19,125 bases of DNA from CAZYWA01 sp964650975 [NCBI: uncultured bacterium] (GCA_964650975.1 CAZYWA010000095.1:1-19125); one strand, 5' to 3'. Positions 1 to 7,491 are shown, numbered from the stretch's first letter. Translations and numbers: made by a program. Notes: generated from the letters alone by a model not told the origin.

Positions 1-99
1 CCCCGCCCCGTCCGGAGTGAATCCGGCCGGGGCCCCACCCCCAAGTCGGCTCGCTGCGCTCGCCGGGCTCCTCTCGGCGCCGGCATGAATCCGGGCGAG

Positions 100-148
100 C
101 AGTCGGTTCGGGGACGACGGCGAGTGGAAGGGTCCCCCGAACCGACTG
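100..148. terminator. Long perfect hairpin downstream of the cytochrome unit
   Basis: The arms 100-113 and 135-148 are perfectly complementary over 14 bp (left arm CAGTCGGTTCGGGG) with a 21-nt loop. It lies about 100 nt beyond the stop of the minus-strand multiheme cytochrome gene. No T-run follows on either strand, so an intrinsic terminator is only a possibility; an mRNA 3'-end stabiliser or the end of an older repeat are alternatives. The rest of 1-245 contains no supportable gene. Confidence 0.45.
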
Positions 149-245
149 ACAAGGGAACTCCCTCGCGCACCGTGACAACGATCAACCTGAGTCCGTGCCG
201 CAGGGGGCGAGGTCGCGATCTGGCTTCGGCTGGCTCGATTCTTCG

Positions 246-1811
246 TCAGCGGCGCCGGATCTTGCGAACCGGGGCATCCGTGGTGGTGTGGCAGCGGATG
301 CAGTCATCCCGATTGGCCGCCGGGATGCCCGAGTGCCGCATCGCGACGCTCGCCTCGGTGTGGGCGTGGCAGCCGTAACAGGAGTAGCTGGTGTACTCGC
401 TGGCGTGGCAGGTGCGGCACTGGGGCGGATGGTTGCGATCGAAGACCAGGTATCGGTCGTGGTCGAAGGTCGCCGGTTTCCAGCGAGTGGGTGTATGGCA
501 CGCACCGCAGGCAACACCCACGTCCTGATGCAGCACGTCGCCCGGGCGCTTCGCGTCGTGGCAGCGGCCGCAGGCGTCGCGCACCGCGGGCGCGAGCTCG
601 GCGTGCTCGAAGCGCAGGCCCGTCCACGAGTCCGTCGAATGGCAGGATGCGCAGCGCTCGCCCGCCTCCCGATGAAGCGGGTCGGCCGGCCGGATGGACG
701 CGTGACAGTCCTCGCAGCGGTCCTGCGACTCGGCGCCGAGCAGCGCGTGGTCGAAACGGACGGACTTCCAGCTCGCGACCCCGTGGCAGGCGGCGCAAGC
801 GTCGCCCGCGGCGCGATGGACGCGGTCGTCGGGGCGCGACGCGGCATGGCAGATCACGCAGCGGTCGCGTTCGGCGGGCCGCAGCACGACGTGATCGAAT
901 CGCGCCGGCCGCCACGACGTGGTCGTGTGACAGGCCATGCAGCCGTCCCCGGCCGCGCGGTGCAGAGCATCGACGGGACGCCGGGCCGCGTGGCAATCGA
1001 TGCAGCGCTTCGAGAGCGCGGCGCTGAGCGAGCCGTGGTCGAACGACGTGGACCTCCACGAGTCGGTCCGGTGGCAGCGAGCGCACGCGTCGGCAGATTG
1101 CGCGTGCAAGGCGTCGCGAGGAGCTCGTTGCGCGTGGCAATCGACGCACCGCGCGCGACCGCGATCGTCGAGCCAGGCATGATCGAATCGGGCGGGCTTC
1201 CAGGCCGATGCGGCGTGGCAGGTGGCGCAGCGCTCGCCCGCGGCGTCGTGCAATGGCCCGGGTGGGCGCCTGGCCGCGTGGCACTCGACGCACGCGGCCA
1301 GGGCCTGGGGCTCGAGCACATCGTGGTCGAACCGCGCCGGCTTCCAGGCCGTTGCGTCGTGGCAGCGTGCGCAATCGTGCGGCGCCAGGCGATGGATCGC
1401 GTCGTCCGGCGAGACGCCGCGATGGCATCCGTCGCACGCGGCTCGTCGCTCGGGGCGCAGCAGCTCGTGGCTGAAAGGGACTGGCGATTGCCGGGCGTCC
1501 GAGCCCCGGTGATCCAGGTGGCAGACCGCGCATCGCGTCTCGGTCAGTGCCCCGTGGAAGGGCGTGTGGCCAGGGCCGGCGAGCGGCGAGCCGTCGACGC
1601 GCGCCGTGCCGATCCGCGCAAGCGAATGGCAACGCATGCAGCGCCGCGGCTCGACGCCTGCGAAGGGCGCATGGCACGACGAACACTCGCCAGCGACGCT
1701 AGCGTGCCCGCGCGAGAGCTCCCCTGGGCTCAGCGTGACGTGCGGCGCGAGCCACGCCGCGACCGCGTAGATCGCCGCCAGCGCGGCCACCGAGAGGAGC
1801 CTGCGCCGCAT
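246..1811 (-). CDS. 20-heme c-type cytochrome with 48-residue tandem repeats
   Basis: A 521-residue exported electron-transfer protein. An N-terminal hydrophobic segment (about residues 5-22) after an RRR start is a signal peptide or anchor. I count 20 CXXCH haem c motifs: four in the N-terminal part (first C43-H47), twelve in six exact 48-residue units (residues 147-434), and four in the C-terminal part. Each unit reads CXXCH-x4-W-(K/R)...F(D/E)H...CXXCH...(L/V)H, so it carries two attachment histidines plus two further conserved histidines, enough to make both haems bis-His. It resembles the cytochrome c3/c7-like multihaem families but I cannot assign a named member. It follows the b-type cytochrome gene after only 9 nt, suggesting it receives electrons from that quinol-linked membrane protein. 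Its terminal acceptor is not visible. A 591-codon antisense open frame over this gene is a composition artefact. Confidence 0.93.
   Translation of the reverse strand: MRRRLLSVAALAAIYAVAAWLAPHVTLSPGELSRGHASVAGECSSCHAPFAGVEPRRCMRCHSLARIGTARVDGSPLAGPGHTPFHGALTETRCAVCHLDHRGSDARQSPVPFSHELLRPERRAACDGCHRGVSPDDAIHRLAPHDCARCHDATAWKPARFDHDVLEPQALAACVECHAARRPPGPLHDAAGERCATCHAASAWKPARFDHAWLDDRGRARCVDCHAQRAPRDALHAQSADACARCHRTDSWRSTSFDHGSLSAALSKRCIDCHAARRPVDALHRAAGDGCMACHTTTSWRPARFDHVVLRPAERDRCVICHAASRPDDRVHRAAGDACAACHGVASWKSVRFDHALLGAESQDRCEDCHASIRPADPLHREAGERCASCHSTDSWTGLRFEHAELAPAVRDACGRCHDAKRPGDVLHQDVGVACGACHTPTRWKPATFDHDRYLVFDRNHPPQCRTCHASEYTSYSCYGCHAHTEASVAMRHSGIPAANRDDCIRCHTTTDAPVRKIRRR
510..1373 (-). 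repeat. Six tandem 144-nt coding repeats (two haems each)
   Basis: Codons 147-434 of the multihaem cytochrome divide into six units of exactly 48 codons with no indels, beginning at C147, C195, C243, C291, C339 and C387. A seventh unit starts at C435 and then diverges; a divergent 53-residue unit precedes them at C94. Conserved positions in each unit are the two CXXCH motifs, W10, F15, H17 and H42. This indicates expansion by tandem duplication followed by divergence. Confidence 0.9.
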
Positions 1812-1820
1812 CGACGCCTG

Positions 1821-2390
1821 TCAGTGAAAGAGCAGCACGGTCACCACGTGGATTGCGGCCAGCACCGCGAAGTTGATCGCGACCGGCAGATGGACCACCC
1901 GCCACAGCTCGAGCGCGCGCACCGCCAGCGCCTCGGCCATGAGCCGGCGCTCGATCTCCCGCTCCAGTAGACCGCCGGCGCGCAACATCCGCTCGCGATC
2001 CTCGAGCCGCCTGCGTGCGTCGCCCAGCAGCAGCTCGCCGATCATCCCGGTGGTGACCGCGGCGAGCATGGCCGCGATCCCCAGCCAGGGCAGCAGCGCG
2101 TGCACGTGCACTCCCGCGTGCGCGACCACCGCCAGCGCGCCGCTCCACGCCAGGGTCTCGTGGACACGCAGCAACACGCGCGGCGAGCCGGCCCGGATCA
2201 CTCCGCGTTTGCGCAGCGAGTGGACGAACGACACCGCGATGAGCCCGGTGCCCACCGCGCCGAGCGCGAGGCCGGCGGGTTCCAGGTGGCGAGCCTCGAG
2301 GACCCGCGCCAGGCCGTGACCGATCGTCACCAGCGCGATCAGAGCGGCCATGAGCGCCGCGGCCCGGCGGATCGGAACGATGCGGCGCAT
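1821..2390 (-). CDS. Di-heme b-type membrane cytochrome
   Basis: A 189-residue integral membrane protein with about four to five hydrophobic segments (roughly 9-28, 40-58, 78-98, 100-122, 166-188). Two pairs of histidines, H77/H91 and H167/H181, each separated by 13 residues, sit in predicted helices (RVHETL...VAH and WRVVHLP...AIH). This is the classical arrangement for two b haems in a four-helix quinone-interacting cytochrome b. The charged stretch 124-152 is a likely cytoplasmic loop. Its position directly upstream of the 20-haem cytochrome gene (9-nt gap) suggests it oxidises membrane quinol and passes electrons to the periplasmic cytochrome, functionally like the separate b and c parts of Cbc-type complexes. 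I recognise the architecture, not a named family. ATG at 2390 is the first start; the ATG at codon 14 is possible but would shorten helix 1. Confidence 0.8.
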   Translation of the reverse strand: MRRIVPIRRAAALMAALIALVTIGHGLARVLEARHLEPAGLALGAVGTGLIAVSFVHSLRKRGVIRAGSPRVLLRVHETLAWSGALAVVAHAGVHVHALLPWLGIAAMLAAVTTGMIGELLLGDARRRLEDRERMLRAGGLLEREIERRLMAEALAVRALELWRVVHLPVAINFAVLAAIHVVTVLLFH

Positions 2391-2526
2391 GCGTCGAGCC
2401 GCGCGGGAGCGGCATGCTACCGAGGTCGGACCGCGCGGTACACGTAGCTACCACGCCGCCCGCGGTCGGGCATCGCACGGACGTTGGAGGCGATAGGGGA
2501 AGAGACGTACCGGGAGCGTGTCGGGG

Positions 2527-2555
2527 TTCACGTGGGCGGCCCTTGGCACTACGAT
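2527..2555 (+). promoter_or_regulatory. Candidate sigma70 promoter of the carotenoid operon
   Basis: TTCACG (2527-2532) and TACGAT (2550-2555) match the -35 and -10 consensus at 4 of 6 positions each, with a 17-nt spacer, and would give a leader of about 30 nt to the ATG at 2591. The surrounding 200-nt divergent gap 2391-2590 between the cytochrome b gene and this operon contains no other supportable feature. Weak consensus in a GC-rich genome, so tentative. Confidence 0.3.
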
Positions 2556-2590
2556 GCCGGGGCTCGACGGCTCCACCGGAATCGCTCCTC

Positions 2591-3418
2591 ATGAGCTACG
2601 CCCACGCGATGCTCGTCCACCGGCCGTACGTGGTGGGATTCCTCCTCGGGTTTTTGGTGCTCTCGCTCACCGAGCGAGGCGTCCTGGGGACGCTCACCTG
2701 GCTCGCGATCGGCACGTTCGTGGGCTGGCTCGCGGAGGCGGTGAGCATCCGCACCGCGTTTCCGTTCGGGATGTACAGCTACCACTCCACGAATTTCCCG
2801 GACGAGCTGTGGCTGGCCGGGGTGCCGCTCTTCGCCAGCTTGAGCTTCGCGTTCCTGAGCTACTTCGCGTTCAGCACCGCGCGCACGCTGCTCGGCACCA
2901 TCGAGGGCCGCGGCTGGGCGATGCGCCGCACTCTCGATCCGGCGCTCGACCGATCGCCCAGCGTGGCGCTCCTCGGCGCCGCGATCACGGTTTGGCTCGA
3001 CCTCGTGATCGATCCGGTGAGCCTCATCGGCCGCCACTGGTTTCTCGGGAATCTCTACCACTACGAATCTCCGGCCAGGCATTTCGGCGTGCCGCTCACC
3101 AACTACGTGGGATGGTTCATCACCTGCTCCGCGGTGGGGCTCGCCAATCAAGCGCTCGACCGCTGGCTCGAGCGGCGACAGCGCGGACCGCACCCTTGGT
3201 TCTCCTTGCCGTTTCAGCCGCTCCTGGGCGCGCTTTCGTGCATCGGCGCATTCGCGTTCATGATCGGGATCACGGTTCACGTGGCGCTCTCGCAGACGCT
3301 TCCGGCGACGGTGCCGATCAGCTGGATGCTGTTCAACGGAGTGCTGCTCGGCTCGGCGTTCGTCGCCTTCGTGATGCAGCGCATGGCACGCGCGCGGCGA
3401 GAGGCGCCCGCCACATGA
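2591..3418 (+). CDS. cruF: CruF-like carotenoid hydratase (Caroten_synth family)
   Basis: A 275-residue polytopic membrane protein of the carotenoid biosynthesis family that includes CruF, which adds water across the terminal double bond (C-1',2') of acyclic psi-end carotenoids. The family signatures are visible: an early E-A-V...PFGMYSYH segment (about residues 51-67), the acidic DLVIDP motif (D137, D141) in a hydrophobic helix, and FGVPLTNYVGW (165-175). I start at ATG 2591 because upstream codons of the longer open frame encode no family-like sequence. There is no strong Shine-Dalgarno. The stop TGA overlaps the ATG of the following P450, so translation is probably coupled. The product class is firm; the exact substrate (gamma-carotene, lycopene or bacterioruberin-type precursors) is not readable. 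No crtB, crtI or crtE is in the window. Confidence 0.82.
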   Translation: MSYAHAMLVHRPYVVGFLLGFLVLSLTERGVLGTLTWLAIGTFVGWLAEAVSIRTAFPFGMYSYHSTNFPDELWLAGVPLFASLSFAFLSYFAFSTARTLLGTIEGRGWAMRRTLDPALDRSPSVALLGAAITVWLDLVIDPVSLIGRHWFLGNLYHYESPARHFGVPLTNYVGWFITCSAVGLANQALDRWLERRQRGPHPWFSLPFQPLLGALSCIGAFAFMIGITVHVALSQTLPATVPISWMLFNGVLLGSAFVAFVMQRMARARREAPAT

Positions 3419-4746
3419 GCGCGGCCGCCGCGACGCGGACCATCCAGCGCCACCGAGGTTTGCCGTGGCTCGGCGCGCCGCGCCGCATCCTCTCGCACCC
3501 GGGCCGCTACCTGCTCGAGGGATACCGCCGCTTCGGGCCGATCTTCCGCTTCCAGCTCTTCGGCATGGAGATGGTGGCGCTCATCGGGCCCGATGCGAAC
3601 CGCATGATCATGACGACTCACCGGGGCCTGCTGTCGCACGCCGAGGGCTATCGGATCGTGCGGGACGTGCTCGGCGACGGGCTGCTCTTTCAGGACGGCG
3701 AGGTCCACCGCCGCAATCGCGCGCTCATGATGCCGGCCTTTCACCAGCAGGGCGTCGCCGGATACTTCGACACCATGCTCGAGATCACCGATCGTCACCT
3801 CGGGCGCTGGGCGCACCAAGGCGGCGGCCTGGCGCTCGAGCGATTTCGAGACCTGGCGTTCGAGATCATGGCGCAGCTGGTGCTGGGGGTGCACGGAGAC
3901 GTCGATCTCGCGCGGCTCCGATTTCTGAACGACGAGCTGGCGCGAGGCGCGATCTTCTTCCCGCGCATCGACGTGCCCGTGACGCCCTACGGCAAGGCGC
4001 TGCGCGCACTCCGCGAGCTCAAGGAGCACTTGCGAAAGGTCGTGCGTGCGCGACGCGGCGAGCCGGGGCGAGATGCACTCGGCCTGCTCATCGACGCTCG
4101 CGACGAAAGCGGGGCCTCGCTCTCCGAGGACGAGCTGGTCGAGCAATGCGTGATCCTGACCTTCGCGGGGCACGAGACCACGGCGTCCATGCTCACCAGC
4201 CTGCTGGTGGCGCTGCGCGATCATCCCGAGATCGCCGCGCGGCTCCGCGACGAGCAGCGCGAGGTGCGCGGCGGTGCGCCCCTCACGTCCGAGGTGCTCG
4301 ACCGCCTGCCGCTGCTCGACGCGACTTTGCGCGAGGTCGAGCGTATGTGGCCGCCGATCAGCATGTGCCAGCGCGGCGTGCTCGAGGAGATCGAGTTCCA
4401 GGGGCACCGGCTCGCGCCCGGAATGACGCTCACCTATTCACCCTGGGCCACCCATCGCATTCCCGAAGCCTTCGCGGATCCCGACCGGTTCGATCCCGAG
4501 CGCTTCCTGCCGCCGCGCCGCGAGCATCGCGCCACGCCTTACGCGCTGGTGGGCTTCGGCGGTGGCGCGCGGCTCTGCATCGGCCAGGCATTCGCGGTGC
4601 TGGAGGCGAAGATCGTCGCATCGCTGCTCCTGGCCGAGTACGCGTTCGAGGTTGCTCCGGGCGACCCGCGGTTCCGCTACGTGCCGACGCTCCACCCTCG
4701 CACCGGCCTTCCGGCGCGGGTCTCCCGATCGGCGGCGCGCGCATGA
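3415..4746 (+). CDS. Cytochrome P450, carotenoid operon
   Basis: A 443-residue soluble-type P450 of normal bacterial length. The I-helix oxygen-activation motif is FAGHETT at 250-256, the K-helix ExxR is E307-V-E-R310, and the cysteine ligand loop is FGGGARLCIG (381-390) with C388 as the haem thiolate; a PERF-like segment (FDPERFLP) lies between. All catalytic elements are intact. The ATG at 3415 overlaps the cruF stop by 4 nt. A much longer frame extends upstream but that part is the out-of-frame shadow of cruF. In Deinococcus a P450 (CYP287A1) acts as a carotenoid 2-beta-hydroxylase on a CruF-processed backbone, so a carotenoid hydroxylase or ketolase is a reasonable context-based inference. 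No ferredoxin or reductase is encoded nearby, so its redox partner is elsewhere. Family number cannot be assigned by eye. Confidence 0.92.
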   Translation: MSAAAATRTIQRHRGLPWLGAPRRILSHPGRYLLEGYRRFGPIFRFQLFGMEMVALIGPDANRMIMTTHRGLLSHAEGYRIVRDVLGDGLLFQDGEVHRRNRALMMPAFHQQGVAGYFDTMLEITDRHLGRWAHQGGGLALERFRDLAFEIMAQLVLGVHGDVDLARLRFLNDELARGAIFFPRIDVPVTPYGKALRALRELKEHLRKVVRARRGEPGRDALGLLIDARDESGASLSEDELVEQCVILTFAGHETTASMLTSLLVALRDHPEIAARLRDEQREVRGGAPLTSEVLDRLPLLDATLREVERMWPPISMCQRGVLEEIEFQGHRLAPGMTLTYSPWATHRIPEAFADPDRFDPERFLPPRREHRATPYALVGFGGGARLCIGQAFAVLEAKIVASLLLAEYAFEVAPGDPRFRYVPTLHPRTGLPARVSRSAARA

Positions 4747-6227
4747 TCGAGAATTCCCCGCTCGAGGTCCGCGACGCGGCGCGGGGAAACGTGTTTCGCA
4801 CCCTGCCAGTCGACGACGCCGACGCGGTCGCGCGGGCCATCGAGAGAGCGCGTGGGGCGCAGCCGGCCTGGGCCGCACTCCCGGTGCGCGAGCGGCTCCG
4901 CGTGCTCAACCGCGCGCGACGGGAGCTGGTGCGCGGACGCGAGCGCGTGCTCGACGGCCTCGCCCAGGAGACCGGGAAGCCCCAGGTCGACGTGGTCGGC
5001 GAGCTGCTCGGTATTTGCCTCGAGCTCAGGGCACTCTCGAAGCGCGCGGCTCGCTGGCTCGCCCGCGAGCGCGTCGCGGCGAGCCCGTTCGTCGGCAAGC
5101 GCGGCTACGTGCTCTACAAGCCGCGCGGCGTGGTCGGCGTTCTGGGCCCCTGGAACGCGCCGCTCCACCTCACGTTCGTGGACGCGTTTCCCGCGCTGGT
5201 CGCGGGAAATGCCGTGATCGTGAAGCCGTCCGAGGTGACGCCCGTGGCGGTCTACGAAGCGGTGCAAGCGCTCAACCGCGTGTTGCCGCCCGGTGTCCTG
5301 AGCGTGGTCGTCGGCGGACCGGAGACCGGCGCGGCCGTGGTCGATCAGGTCGACATGGTGTGCGTCACCGGATCGTCCGCCACCGGCCGGCGCGTCATGG
5401 AGCGAGCCAGCAAGCGGCTCACCCCGGTGCTGCTGGAGCTCGGCGGCAACGACCCCATGATCGTGCTCGCCGACGCCGATCTCGATCGCGCGGCGCGCGC
5501 CGCCGTTTGGGGCGGCTGCCTCATGTCGGGCCAGGTATGTATGTCGGTGGAGCGCGTGTACGTCGAGGAGCCGGTCGCCCTGGAGTTCACGCGGCGGCTG
5601 GTCGAGCAGATGCGCTCGCTCAGGCACGGCCCGGACGTCGCCGCCGCCGACGCCGACCTGGGGCCATTCATCGGCCCCCGGCAGATCGAGATCGTCGAGC
5701 GCCACGTCGCCGATGCCACCGCAAGAGGGGCACGGGTACTCCTCGGCGGCCACCGCGTGCCGAGCGCGGCGGGCGACTTCTTCGCGCCGACGGTGCTCGC
5801 CGGCGTCGACCACTCGATGCAAGTCATGCGCGAAGAAACCTTCGGTCCGGTCTTGCCGATCCAGACCGTTCGCGATGCAGACGAAGCCGTGCGGCTCGCC
5901 AACGATTGCGAGCACGGGCTCAGCGCCAGCGTGTGGACGCGGGATTTCGCGCGCGGAATGCGCATCGCCGAGCGCATCGAGAGCGGCAGCGTGTGCATCA
6001 ACGAGTGCGTGCTGGTGGCGGCGGTGCCGGAGCTGCCGTTCGGCGGGCTCAAGCAGAGCGGCGTCGGTACGCGCCACGGCGGGGCCGAAGGGCTGCGCCA
6101 GTTCTGCGTGCGCCAGGCGGTGTTCGCCGATCGGACTCGTTTCAAGCGCGAATGGTCGTGGTTCCCCTACTCCGCACGTCGCGCCAAGCTCCTCGACACC
6201 GTGCTCAGACTCGGCTTCGGCCGTTGA
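4743..6227 (+). CDS. NAD(P)-dependent aldehyde dehydrogenase
   Basis: A 494-residue aldehyde dehydrogenase superfamily member, oxidising an aldehyde to a carboxylic acid. The oxyanion-hole Asn is N138 in GPWNAPLH, the general base is E232 in LELGGNDPM, and the nucleophile is C266 in GQVCMS. The C-terminal tail ends in WFPYS...LL..LLRLGF-like residues similar to the amphipathic tail of class 3-like enzymes, which may promote membrane or lipid contact. The ATG at 4743 overlaps the P450 stop (ATGA), indicating coupled translation. The preceding P450 and carotenoid hydratase suggest an aldehyde on a carotenoid or other isoprenoid, as AldH does in staphyloxanthin-type pathways, but substrate is inference. 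The upstream 400 codons of the longer open frame are a shadow of the P450 gene. Confidence 0.92.
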   Translation: MIENSPLEVRDAARGNVFRTLPVDDADAVARAIERARGAQPAWAALPVRERLRVLNRARRELVRGRERVLDGLAQETGKPQVDVVGELLGICLELRALSKRAARWLARERVAASPFVGKRGYVLYKPRGVVGVLGPWNAPLHLTFVDAFPALVAGNAVIVKPSEVTPVAVYEAVQALNRVLPPGVLSVVVGGPETGAAVVDQVDMVCVTGSSATGRRVMERASKRLTPVLLELGGNDPMIVLADADLDRAARAAVWGGCLMSGQVCMSVERVYVEEPVALEFTRRLVEQMRSLRHGPDVAAADADLGPFIGPRQIEIVERHVADATARGARVLLGGHRVPSAAGDFFAPTVLAGVDHSMQVMREETFGPVLPIQTVRDADEAVRLANDCEHGLSASVWTRDFARGMRIAERIESGSVCINECVLVAAVPELPFGGLKQSGVGTRHGGAEGLRQFCVRQAVFADRTRFKREWSWFPYSARRAKLLDTVLRLGFGR

Positions 6228-6244
6228 CCGGAAGGAGACCGCTC

Positions 6245-6706
6245 ATGACCGAGATCCCGCAGAACCCCACCACCGTCGTGGCCCGTTTCGACGACTATCC
6301 CTGGGCGCAATTCATCGATGGGATCGAGGTCAAGGTGCTGCGCGCGTCGCTGGTGCAGAACAGTTACACGCTGCTCAGCCGCTTCGCGCCCGGCATCCGG
6401 CTCCCCAAGCACAAGCACTTCGGCGACGTGCACGCCTACACGATCTCGGGCCGCTGGCACTACCTCGAGTACGACTGGTGGGCGACACCCGGCGGCTACG
6501 TCTACGAGCCCGCGGGCGCGATCCACACCCTCGATGTTCCCGAGGACGCCTCCGAGCCCGCGCTCATCCTCTTCGTGGTCAACAACGGCATGGCGATGAT
6601 CAACGACGAAGGCGAGATCTGGATGCTCGAGGACGCCGCCGCGATGGTCGAGCGCTACTACCAGGTGCTGGAAGCGAACGGCCTGCCGTTGCCGCCGCTC
6701 CTGTGA
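6245..6706 (+). CDS. Small cupin, dihydroxyacetophenone dioxygenase-like
   Basis: A 153-residue single-domain cupin. The candidate metal ligands are H56, H58 and H63 in LPKHKHFGDVHAY and H94 in YEPAGAIHTL. The layout (PWxxFxxGxxxKxLRAS, then RFAPG, then HxH, then YxYEPAGAxH) matches the 2,4'-dihydroxyacetophenone dioxygenase-like/ChrR-type cupin group, some members of which use iron to cleave a C-C bond next to a ketone. Position 63 is His where many cupins carry Glu, giving a possible four-His site. The start is well supported: AAGGAG at 6232-6237, 7 nt before ATG. It follows the aldehyde dehydrogenase by 17 nt and is the last gene of the carotenoid operon. Role there (dioxygenase, isomerase or metal-binding accessory) is unknown. 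Confidence 0.75.
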   Translation: MTEIPQNPTTVVARFDDYPWAQFIDGIEVKVLRASLVQNSYTLLSRFAPGIRLPKHKHFGDVHAYTISGRWHYLEYDWWATPGGYVYEPAGAIHTLDVPEDASEPALILFVVNNGMAMINDEGEIWMLEDAAAMVERYYQVLEANGLPLPPLL

Positions 6707-6711
6707 CCACG

Positions 6712-6741
6712 GCTGTTGCTCGCTACGGAGCGAGCAACAGC
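6712..6741. terminator. Bidirectional terminator-like hairpin
   Basis: Perfect 13-bp stem (6712-6724 with 6729-6741, left arm GCTGTTGCTCGCT) and a 4-nt ACGG loop lie between the convergent cupin and TSUP genes. One arm encodes the last residues (KLLLA) of the TSUP protein and the stop codon lies at the stem/loop edge. No long T-tract follows, so it would be a weak or Rho-assisted terminator, serving both strands. Confidence 0.6.
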
Positions 6742-7475
6742 TTCATCGCGAGCGCCACGACCACCACCAGGAAGATCGGGCGGATCAGCCCGGCCCCGCG
6801 GCGCACCACCAAGCCCGAGCCGAGGCGCGCGCCCACGACCTGTCCGGCGATCATCACCAGGCCGAGCTTCCACGCGATCCGTCGAGCCAGCGCGAACGCC
6901 AAGAGCGCGGCCACGTTGCTCGCGAGGTTCGCGGCCTTCGTGTACGCGGTGGCGCCGCGCAGATCGAGACCCAAGAGCGCCACGCAACCCACCGTCCAGA
7001 ACGAGCCTGTGCCGGGGCCGAAAAAGCCGTCGTAGAAGCCGAGGATCGATCCGCCGGCCAGGGCGAAGGCGACCGGATCCATGCGCGTGGCGCGGCGCTC
7101 GACGCCGAGCTCGGGCTGAAACGCCATCCACGCGGCGAGTACCAGCAGCAAGACCGGAATCAGCGCGCGCAGCTCCACCGCGGCGATCCGCGTCACCGCC
7201 CAGGTGCCGAGCGCCGACGCGACGAACGACGCGAAAACCGCCAACCGCACCTCGCTCCAGCGGATCAGGCCCGCGCGCACGTAACGCGCCACCGCGACGC
7301 TGGTGCCACACGACGACTGGAATTTGTTGGTGCCGAGCGCGAGATGCGGCGGGAGGCCCGCCCACAGGAGCACCGGCACCGAGATCAAACCGCCGCCACC
7401 GGCGATCGAGTCGATGAAGCCTGCGCTCAGGCCCGCTCCGAACAGCACTCCGGCCGTGACGACAAAGCTCCTCAC
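6723..7475 (-). CDS. TSUP (TauE/SafE) family permease, YfcA-like
   Basis: A 250-residue membrane protein with about eight hydrophobic segments in two homologous halves. The N-half motif GFIDSIAGGGGLISVP followed by LGTNKFQ and the C-half motif GFYDGFFGPGTGSF followed by TKAANLASN are characteristic of the YfcA branch of the TSUP family, which moves sulfite, sulfoacetate, sulfonates or other small organic anions. Substrate cannot be told from sequence. The start is GTG at 7475; no good Shine-Dalgarno is seen. It follows the MFS exporter gene on the same strand after 16 nt, so the two are probably co-transcribed. Its 3' end overlaps the convergent hairpin. Confidence 0.88.
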   Translation of the reverse strand: MRSFVVTAGVLFGAGLSAGFIDSIAGGGGLISVPVLLWAGLPPHLALGTNKFQSSCGTSVAVARYVRAGLIRWSEVRLAVFASFVASALGTWAVTRIAAVELRALIPVLLLVLAAWMAFQPELGVERRATRMDPVAFALAGGSILGFYDGFFGPGTGSFWTVGCVALLGLDLRGATAYTKAANLASNVAALLAFALARRIAWKLGLVMIAGQVVGARLGSGLVVRRGAGLIRPIFLVVVVALAMKLLLAP

Positions 7476-7491
7476 GGATGCTCGCGCGGCG

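Noticed and set aside
510-1373. Periodic array read as a CRISPR-like or satellite repeat
   Set aside because: The 144-nt period is entirely coding, in frame and encodes haem motifs; units are diverged rather than identical repeats with spacers.
195-1970. A 591-codon plus-strand open frame antisense to the multihaem cytochrome
   Set aside because: It has no recognisable domain and mirrors the repeats of the cytochrome gene; GC-rich codon bias keeps the opposite frame open.
2437-2452. GGTACACGTAGCTACC as a CarH/LitR light-responsive operator for the carotenoid operon
   Set aside because: Only one GTACA-like core with 4-bp outer arms; no tandem sites and no MerR-type B12 regulator gene in the window.
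2543-2558. TTGGCACTACGATGCC as a sigma54 promoter
   Set aside because: The GG and GC elements are separated by 9 rather than 10 nt, and no sigma54 activator is nearby.
2518-3414. N-terminal extension of the P450 frame giving a 742-residue protein
   Set aside because: The extra part is an Arg/Ala/His-rich shadow of cruF in another frame; the ATG at 3415 overlaps the cruF stop and begins P450-like sequence.
3465-4742. Apparent P450-aldehyde dehydrogenase fusion in one 920-codon frame
   Set aside because: The upstream segment is out of frame with the P450 motifs and has no domain; the dehydrogenase begins at the overlapping ATG 4743.
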